Origin: Sialis fuliginosa
Taxonomy: Eukaryota > Arthropoda > Insecta > Megaloptera > Sialidae
Assembly: GCA_961205875.1 (NCBI GenBank)
Contig: OY540819.1
Span: 8,868,501-8,932,500, forward strand
Reading direction: 5' to 3'
DNA length: 64,000 bases
Positions 54,726 to 64,000 of the stretch are shown here, piece after piece. A model generated the notes under the pieces. The model ran no database searches. It saw only the letters and a program-made list of their open reading frames with translations, and was not told the DNA's origin. Positions within the stretch are counted from its first letter, which is position 1; each line of letters begins with the position of its first letter. Position numbers and translations under genes: made by a program.

Positions 54726-55445
54726 GTTCTTCTAAATAACTAACGATTTGCTGAAAATAACAAATTACAAACTGATATAAATTTGGATCGAATTTCAGTT
54801 TCGCAAATATATGAACAGTTGATCAAATATTTGCATGCATCTGAAACATTTTCGATTTCCCTATGTACCGTTGTTAAACTCTACACGTAACGAGTCGTTA
54901 ATTGCAAGAATACAAAAAATAAAATAAACACAATATAAAAAGGTTGTTACTCCTTAATGTGGTCTTAAAATAATGTTTACGACGTGTAATTTTATTGACG
55001 TTTAACTTACGGAGCTACTTGATTTAATTGCAGGCATCAGAAATTAAATACATTCTAAAACAATAATAAAGCTGACGCACTTATAAGTGAAACCAGCGTT
55101 TATTCATCACGATTAGCAGCAACCTAACTCCATAAAGGGTTTGAATATTTAATAGTGCATCACTAATTTAGAAACAAATGAGCCTAGAAAACCATTAAGA
55201 TGGTGATCTATTGTTTAGTGATGCAACTTATACTTTGTGGGGATTGTTGGGAAATTTACAATTTCTCTTCAATTAAAAAATACTTGCTTTAAGTTGATTC
55301 AGTAATCAAAACGATTCTCTCTGTTTTAAGCCACTCTAGGATTTAAAAAAAAACGATTTTTTGCTGCAACAATTCTTTAACATCATAAAAACAATATGTA
55401 CTTGATTATATAGTAAAAAAATCGGCTTCACTATACTTACTTATA
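54726..55445. other. Spacer with a mixed patch
   Basis: The patch 55070-55260 (GAAACCAGCGTTTATTCATC, CGATTAGCAGCAACCTAACT) is slightly more complex than the surroundings. Nothing identified. Confidence 0.35.
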
Positions 55446-55450
55446 CTGTA

Positions 55451-55839
55451 CAGTGTATTCTAAGTTGATTAAGATATAGGAAATTTAACATGGGGACAAT
55501 TAAAAATGTTGTAGTAATCTTTGGTCAAATTTAACGATGTGTGATTGGTGCATTTTGAAATGCCGCCTCGAAACTAACTGATAAATTTTAAATTAATCAA
55601 CAGTATTTTGTTCTCAACTTTAATTTCATTAATTTAAGCATCCTAGATAAAATTATAATAATATTTTTTGGCAGATATAAATATGAAAACAAAATACTAA
55701 TTACAATTTTATTAAATTTTGTGGCGGCATTTCAAAATGCACCAATCACACATGATTAAATTTGACCAAAGGTTACTACAACACTTCTAATTGCCCCCAT
55801 GTTAAATTTCCTATGTCTTAATCAACTTGGAATACACTG
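55451..55839. mobile_element. Tc1/mariner-like palindromic MITE (389 bp)
   Basis: TA at 55449-55450 and 55840-55841 flank CAGTGTATTCTAAGTTGATT and its near inverse. The arms are about 120 bp (GATATAGGAAATTTAACATG, GTGTGATTGGTGCATTTTGA, AATGCCGCC and their complements at 55718-55839) with only a few mismatches. A CAGTG start and TA duplication are typical of Tc1/mariner elements. Confidence 0.85.
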
Positions 55840-56139
55840 TATGTATATTTCATTTCATATACATGGTATAAGAATGTAAAAAAATTACAGTGCAGAAGGT
55901 GCTTAAGGTTACTCAAAAGATCAGTAGGGTACGCTACGTAAAACTTACTGCTCGTAAAACTTTAAACGCGTTTTTCTCGAAACCACTTTTTTCAATCTTA
56001 TATTGCTTCAACACGTTTGAAAATTTGACAGTAGCTTCATAATTACATCCTTTATAGAAGTACTTAGGGGTTTTTTGATTCGATGTAAACTTTTTATTTT
56101 ATAAGCAATTTACTGCCTTTTTGGAAAAAATCGAATTTT

Positions 56140-56365
56140 TACTAAAGTCAAGAATATCATGTCAAATTTTGGAGAAATAGAGAGGGGCGTCTTTTTGCAT
56201 ATCTAGGTATGTGGGGTGTCAAAATGTAGATCTCAATTAGTAGAATATGACCTTATTTTTATATTTTTTTCTAACCTAAAAATGCACCTGTGGCTCCAAA
56301 CAGTCCACGTAATACTTCGGAACTCTTATGACATACACCCGTGTATGTCTTGACCGAATTTTTTT
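56140..56365 (-). repeat. Dispersed repeat H, copy 1
   Basis: GGCTCCAAACAGTCCACGTA, ATACTTCGGAACTCTTATGA and CATACACCCGTGTATGTCTT, preceded by a diverged GGGGCGTC..TCTAGG segment. The inverse succession is at 62845-63055. Probably the end region of a retroposon. Confidence 0.55.
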
Positions 56366-56868
56366 AATGATAAACACTCACTGCCAAATATGTCAAAAAC
56401 CAAGACTTTAATATATTTCACAAGAAAAGTCCCTCTCGTCTCTGAAAGTTACAGCATTCACTGCATCGTAGTTCAATATAGAATATCCCTGCAGTGGGTA
56501 GGGTGTTTGATGAAAAAATAATAATGTTTGTGGGTTTTCTTGAATAGTACGGGGGTGGGTAACACACACAAACAAACACACACACATTGTAGTGGTCGGT
56601 GCTGTTGACCTTTGTCAGTTTTGTTACAATGCCAGTGCAATTTTGGAACGTCATTTTAGGAAGTGACATTTTTTAAATTTAAAATGTTATATACATAGGT
56701 ACTGTATAATGTAGTTGCAAAATGATTTTTTTTGTCTGAAGAAATCTTGTTATTATATAGGTAATCTTATTTTATAATCCTCTGATACCATGGATCATAA
56801 ATACGACGTTTTTACTAAATTCTCTGTTAATGCAGAATATTTTGAATTGAATATTCTATGTAGTAGGT
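56366..56868. other. Spacer, nothing recognised
   Basis: Contains an 83-codon minus-strand frame (56418-56669) over a short (AC)n stretch; no motif, not called. Confidence 0.4.
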
Positions 56869-56870
56869 AC

Positions 56871-56987
56871 CTATACTCTATTTCATTTAAGAATACAGTG
56901 GTTGCCGTGGTTTTTGACGGTAAAATGCACGATTCGTACCGTCAAAACCCCAGAAACCACTGCATTCTTAAATGAAATAGAGTATAG
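56871..56987. mobile_element. Short palindromic MITE (117 bp)
   Basis: CTATACTCTATTTCATTTAA, GAATACAGTGG and TTTTTGACGGT on the left pair with ACCGTCAAAACC, CCACTGCATTC and TTAAATGAAATAGAGTATAG on the right, leaving a loop of about 16 bp. Arms are near-perfect over about 50 bp. Possible TA target. Confidence 0.75.
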
Positions 56988-56999
56988 AGATAAATAAAG

Positions 57000-57118
57000 C
57001 CTTGGCAAATAAGACAGCGCTGCAGTATTACCACTTCGATCATTATCGATACCATTCACACAGTTTGAAATCTCATGATCGAAGCGGCGACGCTTCAGTG
57101 TTGTCTTATTTGCCAAGG
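57000..57118. mobile_element. Second short palindromic MITE (119 bp), 12 bp from the first
   Basis: CCTTGGCAAATAAGACAGCG, CTGCAGTATTACCACTTCGA on the left pair with TCGAAGCGGCGACGCTTCAG and TGTTGTCTTATTTGCCAAGG on the right; arms about 47 bp with several mismatches. Sequence unrelated to the neighbouring palindrome. The two open frames across it are products of the palindrome. Confidence 0.75.
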
Positions 57119-57181
57119 TTTAACTATTTATATGATAGTTATTGTCAGATTTTTTCTAATTTTTCTTTCTTTTTGTTTCAG

Positions 57182-57221
57182 GTAATGATTCTTGTCTCGA
57201 TGAAAACAGTTGAATTGTTGG
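57182..57221 (+). other. Candidate 40 bp microexon
   Basis: TTTCTTTCTTTTTGTTTCAG ending at 57181 is the best polypyrimidine tract plus acceptor I found in the window, and TGG|GTAAGAG at 57221/57222 is a good donor. Between them one frame is open (VMILVSMKTVELL plus one base). It would be in phase with the phase 0 donor at 1036. If the donor is ignored, the same frame continues to a stop at 57236-57238, giving a possible short terminal exon. No protein family recognised. Confidence 0.3.
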
Positions 57222-57239
57222 GTAAGAGCGACAATTAAA

Positions 57240-58040
57240 AATATGATAGATATAACAACAAAAAATCGAATAACAGTTGAATCAGACTTTATTGTGAAAT
57301 TTATATTAATTAAGTTTAATTAAGTTTCTATAAAAATTAAGTCCATAGACAATATAACACAAATTGATGACCTTGTCAAAGATTAGATAAAGATAGGTAA
57401 CTTAAAAAAATATTTTATATTGTGTCAAGCATTCCTACAAAGAGATAAAAATTAATAAACAAAAATATATTTTTGATTTATTTAGAAAAATAACTAAACT
57501 AATTGTTGGTCCACTACAAAAATTATTCGGAAAATGTAGTGGTGATAACACAGAATTATCCCGTTTACAATTTGCTTTATTCGATATACAAAGCATGACA
57601 GATTTGCAAAGGCAAAACATTTTAACATGTCAAATAGTACAGATGAGAATTAACATATCTATTGTTGAACTATTACCAAACGTGTCTGTAATTTTAAATG
57701 CGTCCTAACAAAACAGACCAACACTGAAATGGACGAGCGTTCGTTTATGATTGTCAGTTTATGATCATCATTACCTTAAACTCGAAATTTTATTACTGTT
57801 TTAATTTATTTAATTATAGTGTGCTTAATGACATTTTTGAATAAGGGGAATACCTTTTTAAAGATTATGAATAAAAAAATAATTGGTAATTTCGTATTTT
57901 AACGGGGGTAATTTTTTATATTTTAACGGGAAATAGATTCATTATATTGGTATTTTAAAAAAAAAAAAACGAAAAAATAAGATAAGCTAAGGAAATTTTC
58001 GATCCGGAATAATTTTTTTCTCATTTTTTGGATAATTTTT
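57240..58040. other. AT-rich spacer, nothing recognised
   Basis: AT-rich sequence with a poly-A run near 57957-57970. Confidence 0.45.
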
Positions 58041-58044
58041 AGAC

Positions 58045-58260
58045 AATATAGTACTTACAAATTTTTAGACTCCCTTCCCATAGACTGAAAAGTGTTCTCA
58101 AAATTATTTTTTTACTTATCTCATTGAGTGGAGTATCTTAAGATAGATCTTCTAAAATGCAACAAACAATGTTTTAGGGCCTTTTGATTTTAACCCTTCA
58201 GTCACGAGATATTTTTTTTGCAAAGTCATTATCAAAGGGTGCCCCCTAAAATCTAAACTA
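58045..58260. repeat. Dispersed repeat I, copy 2
   Basis: TCCCTTCCCATAGACTGAAA, CTCATTGAGTGGAGTATC, AAAATGCAACAAACAATG and TTTTAACCCTTCAGTCACGA match the order of words at 44160-44310 with divergence and small indels. Confidence 0.5.
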
Positions 58261-58261
58261 T

Positions 58262-59255
58262 CGATGCAACAAATCTGAAAAAAATTCAGAATGTAGCTTT
58301 CAAATAGTACTTTCAATGAAAATTATAACGAACACTTAAAAAAAAAGTTTTTAAAATACCTAACTCTTTTTTTTATAAATCGTACACACGTACATTTTTA
58401 TTAATATTTTTGTTTTTTTTTTTGTAAAAAAAAAAAACAATTGCGTTTTATCTCTTTGGTTTTAAAACCTACTTCTCAAATATAAACTTATTAAAAAAAG
58501 TTATTTGATACATTTTCTATGACATGTATTCATATTATTACCCGTTTTTCAATATTTTTAAATTTATCAGTGTTTTCCCTTAGAAACAAAAAGTAAAAAT
58601 TCAATGTATCCATGTCAGTTTTAACTCTATCTTATTTAACAACCTATAAATTTCACAATTTTTAATTAAAACTAAGTATGAGAACACAATAAGGAAATAA
58701 AAAAAAACTAAACATAACAGTAATTTGTTAACTTTAGTGAAATAGGTAATATAAATTACTGGGGAGGTAAACACAATTACAAATTGTTATATGTATAATA
58801 ACAGTACGCAATTAATTAAAGTTACAATTTATTAAAATTAATAATGGATGTTAATAGTTAGTATAATTATACTATGCGGATAAATATTAATTTACATTGG
58901 TCGTGTATTGATTTACTAAATTACCAAAGTTTAATTTAGTTAAATCCATTGTGTTAGAATTGCAATTAATTAGTTTTCAAATAATAATTATATTATTTAT
59001 TTATTTACACGTACTTTACGTTGTTCAGCTCGATAAAAATATTATTGTGTATTAAAATTTATCAAATAGTATTCCTGTTTTTAAATTTTATCCAATCTAT
59101 CGCTGTTTATCGATATTTAGTGTATTCAACACTAGTTATAATTCAATAGATATTTTCTTGTTCAATTGGTAGGATACATATTTACAAATAATACATAAAT
59201 TGAAATAATCGATTTTAAAATTTTTATTCTCTTTGATTTTAATTTCGGTGGATAA
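58262..59255. other. AT-rich spacer, nothing recognised
   Basis: Strongly AT-rich with long homopolymer runs (about 58408-58440). Confidence 0.45.
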
Positions 59256-59259
59256 AAAA

Positions 59260-59798
59260 ATGTACTGGAACCAGTCTTGGATATGACCCCAGTTATTTTA
59301 AAAATAAATATACTGAATTAGACATATTTGTTGATATTTGATTACTACCATTTCTGAATATTAATCTGTATAAATTAAACTGTCTTACAGCGAGATTTGG
59401 TGACAATTGGCCAATAGGTGTCAAAATGGTGGATATTTAAACTAATTCTTAGTTTGATTTATTTATTAATTATTATATTATCACAGCATCTTCTTTACAT
59501 TGTTTCAAATTTGACGATTCTTTCTTTTATATCTTTTGTGTCGTAGTACTTATCATTTTGTAATCATTAACAAGTGTCCATCACTACGTGCTCATTACTG
59601 GTTTTACTTTATCCATTACTGGAGAAAAAACATAAACAAAATAAAAGGCTATCATTTAAAAATCAAACTATATTTGCGGGCTTTGGTAATTAAATTGATT
59701 AAATAAAGAGTTACTTGTTTTATTATGAGAATTATAAAAAAGAATCACAAAAACAGTAAACCTTGCTCTTGTAGCGGTCATAACTGGTGCCACTACCT
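59260..59798 (-). mobile_element. MITE family A, copy 10 (about 540 bp)
   Basis: Left end TGTACTGGAACCAGTCTTGG is partly decayed; right end AACTGGTGCCACTACCT before TA. Family landmarks are all present in minus orientation. Confidence 0.85.
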
Positions 59799-59800
59799 TA

Positions 59801-60165
59801 TAATATTCTAAAACTACAAATCACATAAACTTTGAAATTTTTAAATTAAAATGTTTTTTGTACATTTTTATTACGTATCAATATTTTAATTTTGTTTTGT
59901 AGCTACACCCTTTACATAAATAATCATCTGTATATAGATTAATATAAAGATAGATAGATAGATATATAAACATCTTTATTTCCATAAAAAACATACAAAG
60001 ACAATAATAGAATAATATAATAATAAAATAATTATAATAATAAATATGGGATTTGTAGATTTCTTAAATGTTAATGATGAAGGGCAGAGACTTTATATTT
60101 TTTGGTACACAGTTGTATACATATTTTAATTATAGAGATGCACTATTATATAAGTAGATGCACGT
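59801..60165. other. AT-rich spacer with a (GATA)n microsatellite
   Basis: About four GATA units at 59949-59965; otherwise AT-rich with nothing recognised. Confidence 0.5.
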
Positions 60166-60169
60166 AGTG

Positions 60170-60216
60170 TATTACGTATAAGAAAGTCCCGTGGTACCCA
60201 TAGCAGCTTTTTTATT
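60170..60216 (-). repeat. Terminal fragment of MITE family C
   Basis: ACGTATAAGAAAGTCCCGTG followed by GTACCCATAGCAGCTTTT is the inverse of the family C left end (AGCTGCCATGGG..CACGGGACTTTCTTATAC). Only this end is present. Confidence 0.5.
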
Positions 60217-61485
60217 TAATAATATGTTTTTATAGTACAGTATGTAGATGGTTCGCATAATATGAATAAATTAAAAAATAAACAGTGCAATTATTTTTAT
60301 TACAAATCTATTCTTGTAATTATCTGTGAAATCTACAATAGTCAAGTTGTAATAAATTTAATTAATATTAATTGTTTGTTTGAAGTAATGCAAACAGAAA
60401 AACACTGTCTTCCAATGGCCAGTTAATGATATAACTTGCATTTACATAGATTCTAGATACAATGGTTTTAATTAAAAATTAACTCTTCTTTGTTAAAACA
60501 TTTACCAATCTGTTGACTTAGGAAATTTTCTGTAAATATATCTATGTTGACTTCTATTTTAATCGAATTTCAATTAAATTTTATAAACAAGTACATTTTT
60601 ATTAAGGTGAAATTAATTATAATTAAATACATTTTACTACTGGTTATAATATATTTTATGAAATAATGGAATACAGTAAAAAACAATAATTTTGTAATTA
60701 AAATTATTTCAATTAAGTATTAGATTATTAATTGTACGTAATATTATTTGAAATAGAACAGATTATTGTGTATATTAATTATAATTAATGTATCTCTAAA
60801 TAACAAAATCACAATATCAATAAAACAATTAATTAATAGAAAATGTAGGTATATATTATATGTACAATTTTGTACATATAATATGTTGGAAATATGAATT
60901 TAATAGCTTCAAAAATTCCTTGGATAATATAATAATTATAATTATATGACTTTTACGTCTCGTTGATTGTTTTTGATCTGTTGTACCATTAATACCGTTT
61001 TACAATCCACATATTTCTAAAATAAAAATTCGAAAATCATAGTAGAACGTAGCTCCATTGGAAGAATTATATTCTGTAATAAAAACTTAAAAAAGTAAAA
61101 ATAAAACCGACTTAGAAAATTATAATAATTTAATTTAACAGTTTTTGAAGCCGATTTTTTCTTCTTCTTAAAAAGTTATTAATTGGCTTGGCACCGTCTT
61201 CAAAAACTATTAAATTTTATACTTTTCAGTGTTTTAAGGTTTTTTTAACTAAAAAGTTCATGGTCAGAGTCAGATGAAATTTATATAGGCCAAGCTCAAA
61301 AGTATACTCCTTCAAACAAGTTTTACCTTTACCGAATATATTTGTCGTTATGCCCGAAAACATGTAAAAAAATATATACAGAAAAATCAGAAAAATCAGG
61401 GGGGTGTACTCTTTCAAAAAAACGTTCAAATAGATAGGATACATATTTGATATTTGTCGGAGTTATGCCCGATCATACATAAAAA
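60217..61485. other. AT-rich spacer with weak repeat words
   Basis: Nothing clear until about 61140, where TTTTTGAAGCCGATTTTTTC and TTGGCTTGGCACCGTCTTC echo the tail of lepidopteran retroposons. A 72-codon minus frame (61226-61444) has no motif. Confidence 0.35.
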
Positions 61486-61490
61486 AAAAC

Positions 61491-61575
61491 ATCTGCCAAG
61501 TAAATACACAGTGCTTCCTCGTGCTAAATTCGCTATAGGTAGTTAATTATTGAACAATTTAAATGTAATTTAGAT
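61491..61575 (-). repeat. Dispersed repeat G, copy 3 (inverted)
   Basis: CATCTGCCAAGTAAATACAC, AGTGCTTCCTCGTGCTAAAT and TAATTATTGAACAATTTAAA are the inverse of the block at 9475 and 48797, again with an A/T tract (AAAAAAAA) directly at its outer end. Confidence 0.6.
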
Positions 61576-61589
61576 GTAACCCCTCTCCC

Positions 61590-61940
61590 TTACACACGAT
61601 TTTGAAATGGGATCGTCCTCAAGCCAGACTCAACCATCCAACCAAGTTTCATTAATATCGGTTTAGTGGTTCATGAGATATGCGTGTGACAAGGATTCCG
61701 GGGACATACACACGAACGGACACACGGACGGACAGACAGACAGACAGAAACGGAATGAAAAGTGTTTGTCTTGACGTGAAACGGAAATAGCAATTTAAAA
61801 TTTTGAAATCGGATGACAATTTTTTTTGTCTCATTCTAAAACGATCACAAAGCTTCTCGTATCTTCGATATTGAGAGGAAGCAATAATATCGATTAAATT
61901 GAGAACCTCCTTCATTTTTGAAGTCGGTTAAAAAATGAAG
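61590..61940 (+). mobile_element. 3'-end-like fragment of a retroposon
   Basis: CATCCAACCAAGTTTCATTA, TCATGAGATATGCGTGTGAC, (GACA)n, GTCTTGACGTGAAACGGAAA and a final CTCCTTCATTTTTGAAGTCG then GTTAAAAAATGAAG. A closing TTGAAGTCGGTTAAAAA is a common end of lepidopteran interspersed repeats. No coding remnant. Confidence 0.45.
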
Positions 61941-62840
61941 CGTTATCAGTCTCTGCTTTTTGAGAATCACTTCAACATCCACCCTTGAAATTACCGCTGC
62001 CCATTTAATTGGTTGTCATCTTGCACATCCACCCACCACTTTGCTTCGATAATAAAATATAAATTCGTAGCAATTTTAAAATAAAATTATTCCACATGTC
62101 GAGACAACGCATATTTGTGTATACAGTGAAATTTTAAAAGCAAATTAGGTTGCTCCATATATGAGAACGATATTTCGTTTAATTTACGCCCCAATAAAAA
62201 CATTTGGGAAAAAGGTTTTTGCTCATGAGGGCTTGGAACATATAGTTACGTAATTGTTTATTTGTTCAGACTTCGGATTGTATAATTTTATTTTGATATT
62301 CGTATAAAATTTTCGCCGAGTACTGAAATGTACGTATAAATGAAGCGTATAGGCGCACACAAAAGCATAGCACATGTACACTTTTATATCGTATTATATG
62401 GTTTTATGTTTAATATGAAATAGAGTGGCTGTTCTTTGTAACAACAACAATATAATACGTGTAGTTTTTTTTTTATATTATTTTAGTTAAAAATTACGTA
62501 CATATAAACATAGGAATTGAAAAGTTGCTATTAAACTGGTAAATTAAATATTTTATTGGATGTGTTAAATTTTGTAGTATTTTATTATCGCAGCTGTTAT
62601 ATTTTATTAATATTTATGATTTTATTTTATATATTTGTTATATAGATTAATATTAATGTCGATAAAATTTAATTTAAAACTTTATCGGAATTAATTGTTT
62701 GCATTTATACTGGAAAATAATATTATTTGGTGGAGTTGACTACCTTCTGTAAGCTTTAAGTGGAAATATTAATACAACGTTAATTGTATATTCTAATATG
62801 ATAAAAAACTATAAGGAGCTGTAATTATAATAATAATAAA
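61941..62840. other. Spacer, nothing recognised
   Basis: The first 100 bp (61970-62050) are balanced (TTACCGCTGCCCATTTAATT, CACATCCACCCACCAC); the rest is AT-rich. Confidence 0.4.
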
Positions 62841-62844
62841 AAAT

Positions 62845-63055
62845 TCGATCAAGACATACACGGGTATATGCCATAAGGGTTCCGAAGTACGTACTACGTG
62901 GACTGTTTGGAGCCAAAATAAAAAATAGGGTCAAATTCTACTGAATGAGATCTATGTGGTATACATGCCTTGGTATAAAAAAATATTTTTTTGCCTAGCT
63001 TCAGCTTCTTAGCGTCTCCCCTGAAAAATTAAAAAAAAAATGTACATCTTTTACT
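62845..63055 (+). repeat. Dispersed repeat H, copy 2
   Basis: AAGACATACACGGGTATATG, CCATAAGGGTTCCGAAGTAC and TACGTGGACTGTTTGGAGCC form the inverse of 56140-56365. Confidence 0.55.
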
Positions 63056-64000
63056 AGAGGGCTTCATTTTACATGTCCTATTTCTTTACTTTCAAACGAT
63101 ATTGTTTAAACAAAATTTACAAAAAATTATGCGTTTCTGTATTGAACATTAATAAAATTTTAATATACTATAAAGAAGAAATTTAAATCTTCAAAATGCA
63201 TATCTTATTGTCGGATTTCGTTTATAGAAATGTTATAAATAAATTAACAAAATTATCCTAATTTAACAAGCATACAAATGTACATATATTATAGAAAACT
63301 GAATACGTTTCGTAGATATAAAAATTAAAAATAATATTGACTTTGCGTCTCTACAATTGTTCAAATATTCATTAAATTCACTTAAAACTAATAAAAAGAT
63401 GCAAATTTTACTTTTGTATTGATTAATCTCGATTTATATATTTTTATTAAAAGCTTCTATAAAAAACATAGAATTAATACTCTTCTAGAGACCCTTCTCA
63501 GTCCAAAAACAACACGAGAACCGAAAGCATTCCAAATAATTTTACTTTACAATTAACGCATTTGCTTAAAAAATATTTTGATGTTCCCTTAATTTACCTT
63601 TCACTCACAATGGAAACTGTTTTTTCGGAGTGTTTTAATTGTCGGGAAAACATCGCCCATCAGAGAAAATAAACCCGGTCGTTTTTACGTTGGAGTGTTT
63701 TTATAATATATAATATATTCGTGTGTGTTTAGCGCCAGATGTTTGGAATTTATTTAACAATTTCAAAAAGAGATCGTACTGCGTTTTGTATTAATTTATA
63801 TAAATAATATTAAACTTTTGTACAAAATAGAATAATCAAGTAGGTACCTAAAAATATAAGCTCTTTATTTTTACAGCGGTTCTATTTATTTTACAGAAAA
63901 ACGAGGTTTTATGTTTTTCAGTTTTACACAAATAAAAATTTGTCAATTGCGAGTCGAGCCTCGGGTACTAATGTCCCTTACCGTATAGTTTTTCAATATG
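63056..64000. other. AT-rich spacer to the window edge
   Basis: A balanced patch at 63600-63690 (GTTTTTTCGGAGTGTTTTAA, AACCCGGTCGTTTTTACG) and the last 50 bp (GCGAGTCGAGCCTCGGG) are unexplained. No exon signal supported. Confidence 0.4.

Noticed and set aside
59949..59965. (GATA)n as a GATA-factor binding cluster
   Set aside because: It is a short perfect microsatellite and needs no regulatory explanation.
1..64000. CRISPR array, bacterial operon, rRNA or phage
   Set aside because: No regularly spaced repeats, no ribosome binding sites with long frames, and composition and repeats are those of an insect nuclear genome.

Overview
This is a very AT-rich eukaryotic, non-coding-looking window, most likely from a moth or butterfly (Lepidoptera). 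The evidence is indirect: Helitron-like relics with a GC-rich CGCGGG/CCCGCG hairpin next to CTAG, fragments of the common insect-repeat phrase 'gaaccgattttgatgaaat', GTCT/GACA-rich repeat tails, and a very high density of short TIR transposons (MITEs). No open reading frame in the window is convincing as a complete gene; nearly all short ORFs fall in AT-rich spacer or in transposons.

Layout. At the left edge (about 830-1036) there is a GC-rich block with a TATA-like element, an initiator-like CAGT 33 bp downstream, a well-placed ATG at 1007 and ten codons ending at a good splice donor (CAG|gtaaaa). I read this as the promoter and first coding exon of an unidentified + strand gene, with the rest of the window as its long first intron or as flanking DNA. 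Within the rest there are three further spots that could belong to transcripts: a CRE/CCAAT/TATA cluster at about 16.0 kb, a TATA/initiator pair at 27.66-27.70 kb, and two short acceptor-donor pairs (30968-31037 and 57182-57221). All need RNA evidence.

Most recognisable content is mobile DNA. The outstanding one is a 1,824 bp element at 23784-25607 with two nearly identical 636 bp terminal inverted repeats, AG...CT termini and an exact 6 bp target duplication (CAACTG). These are hallmarks of Polinton/Maverick DNA transposons, but here in a tiny internally deleted form. Around it lie ten full or partial copies of one ~510-570 bp MITE family (called A here; TIR AGGTACTGGCACCAGT, TA target), five copies of a Harbinger-like group (B; TIR TGYCCGGTATTATAAAG, TAA target), three hAT-type MITEs with 8 bp duplications (two exact, one 7/8), Tc1/mariner-like and TTAA/TTA-flanked palindromic elements, Helitron-like relics, and a Penelope-like element fragment whose GIY-YIG endonuclease C-terminus is still readable (49.86-50.16 kb).

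Several GC-rich islands in otherwise ~70-75% AT sequence (5.44, 7.30, 11.23, 12.88, 15.29, 29.70, 43.20, 47.39 kb) are not explained by transposons and are candidates for regulatory elements; two carry canonical G-quadruplex patterns or dense homeodomain-type motifs. The spacers between listed features are AT-rich and show nothing else I can support. All percentages and family names come from reading by eye; no alignment or database search was possible.
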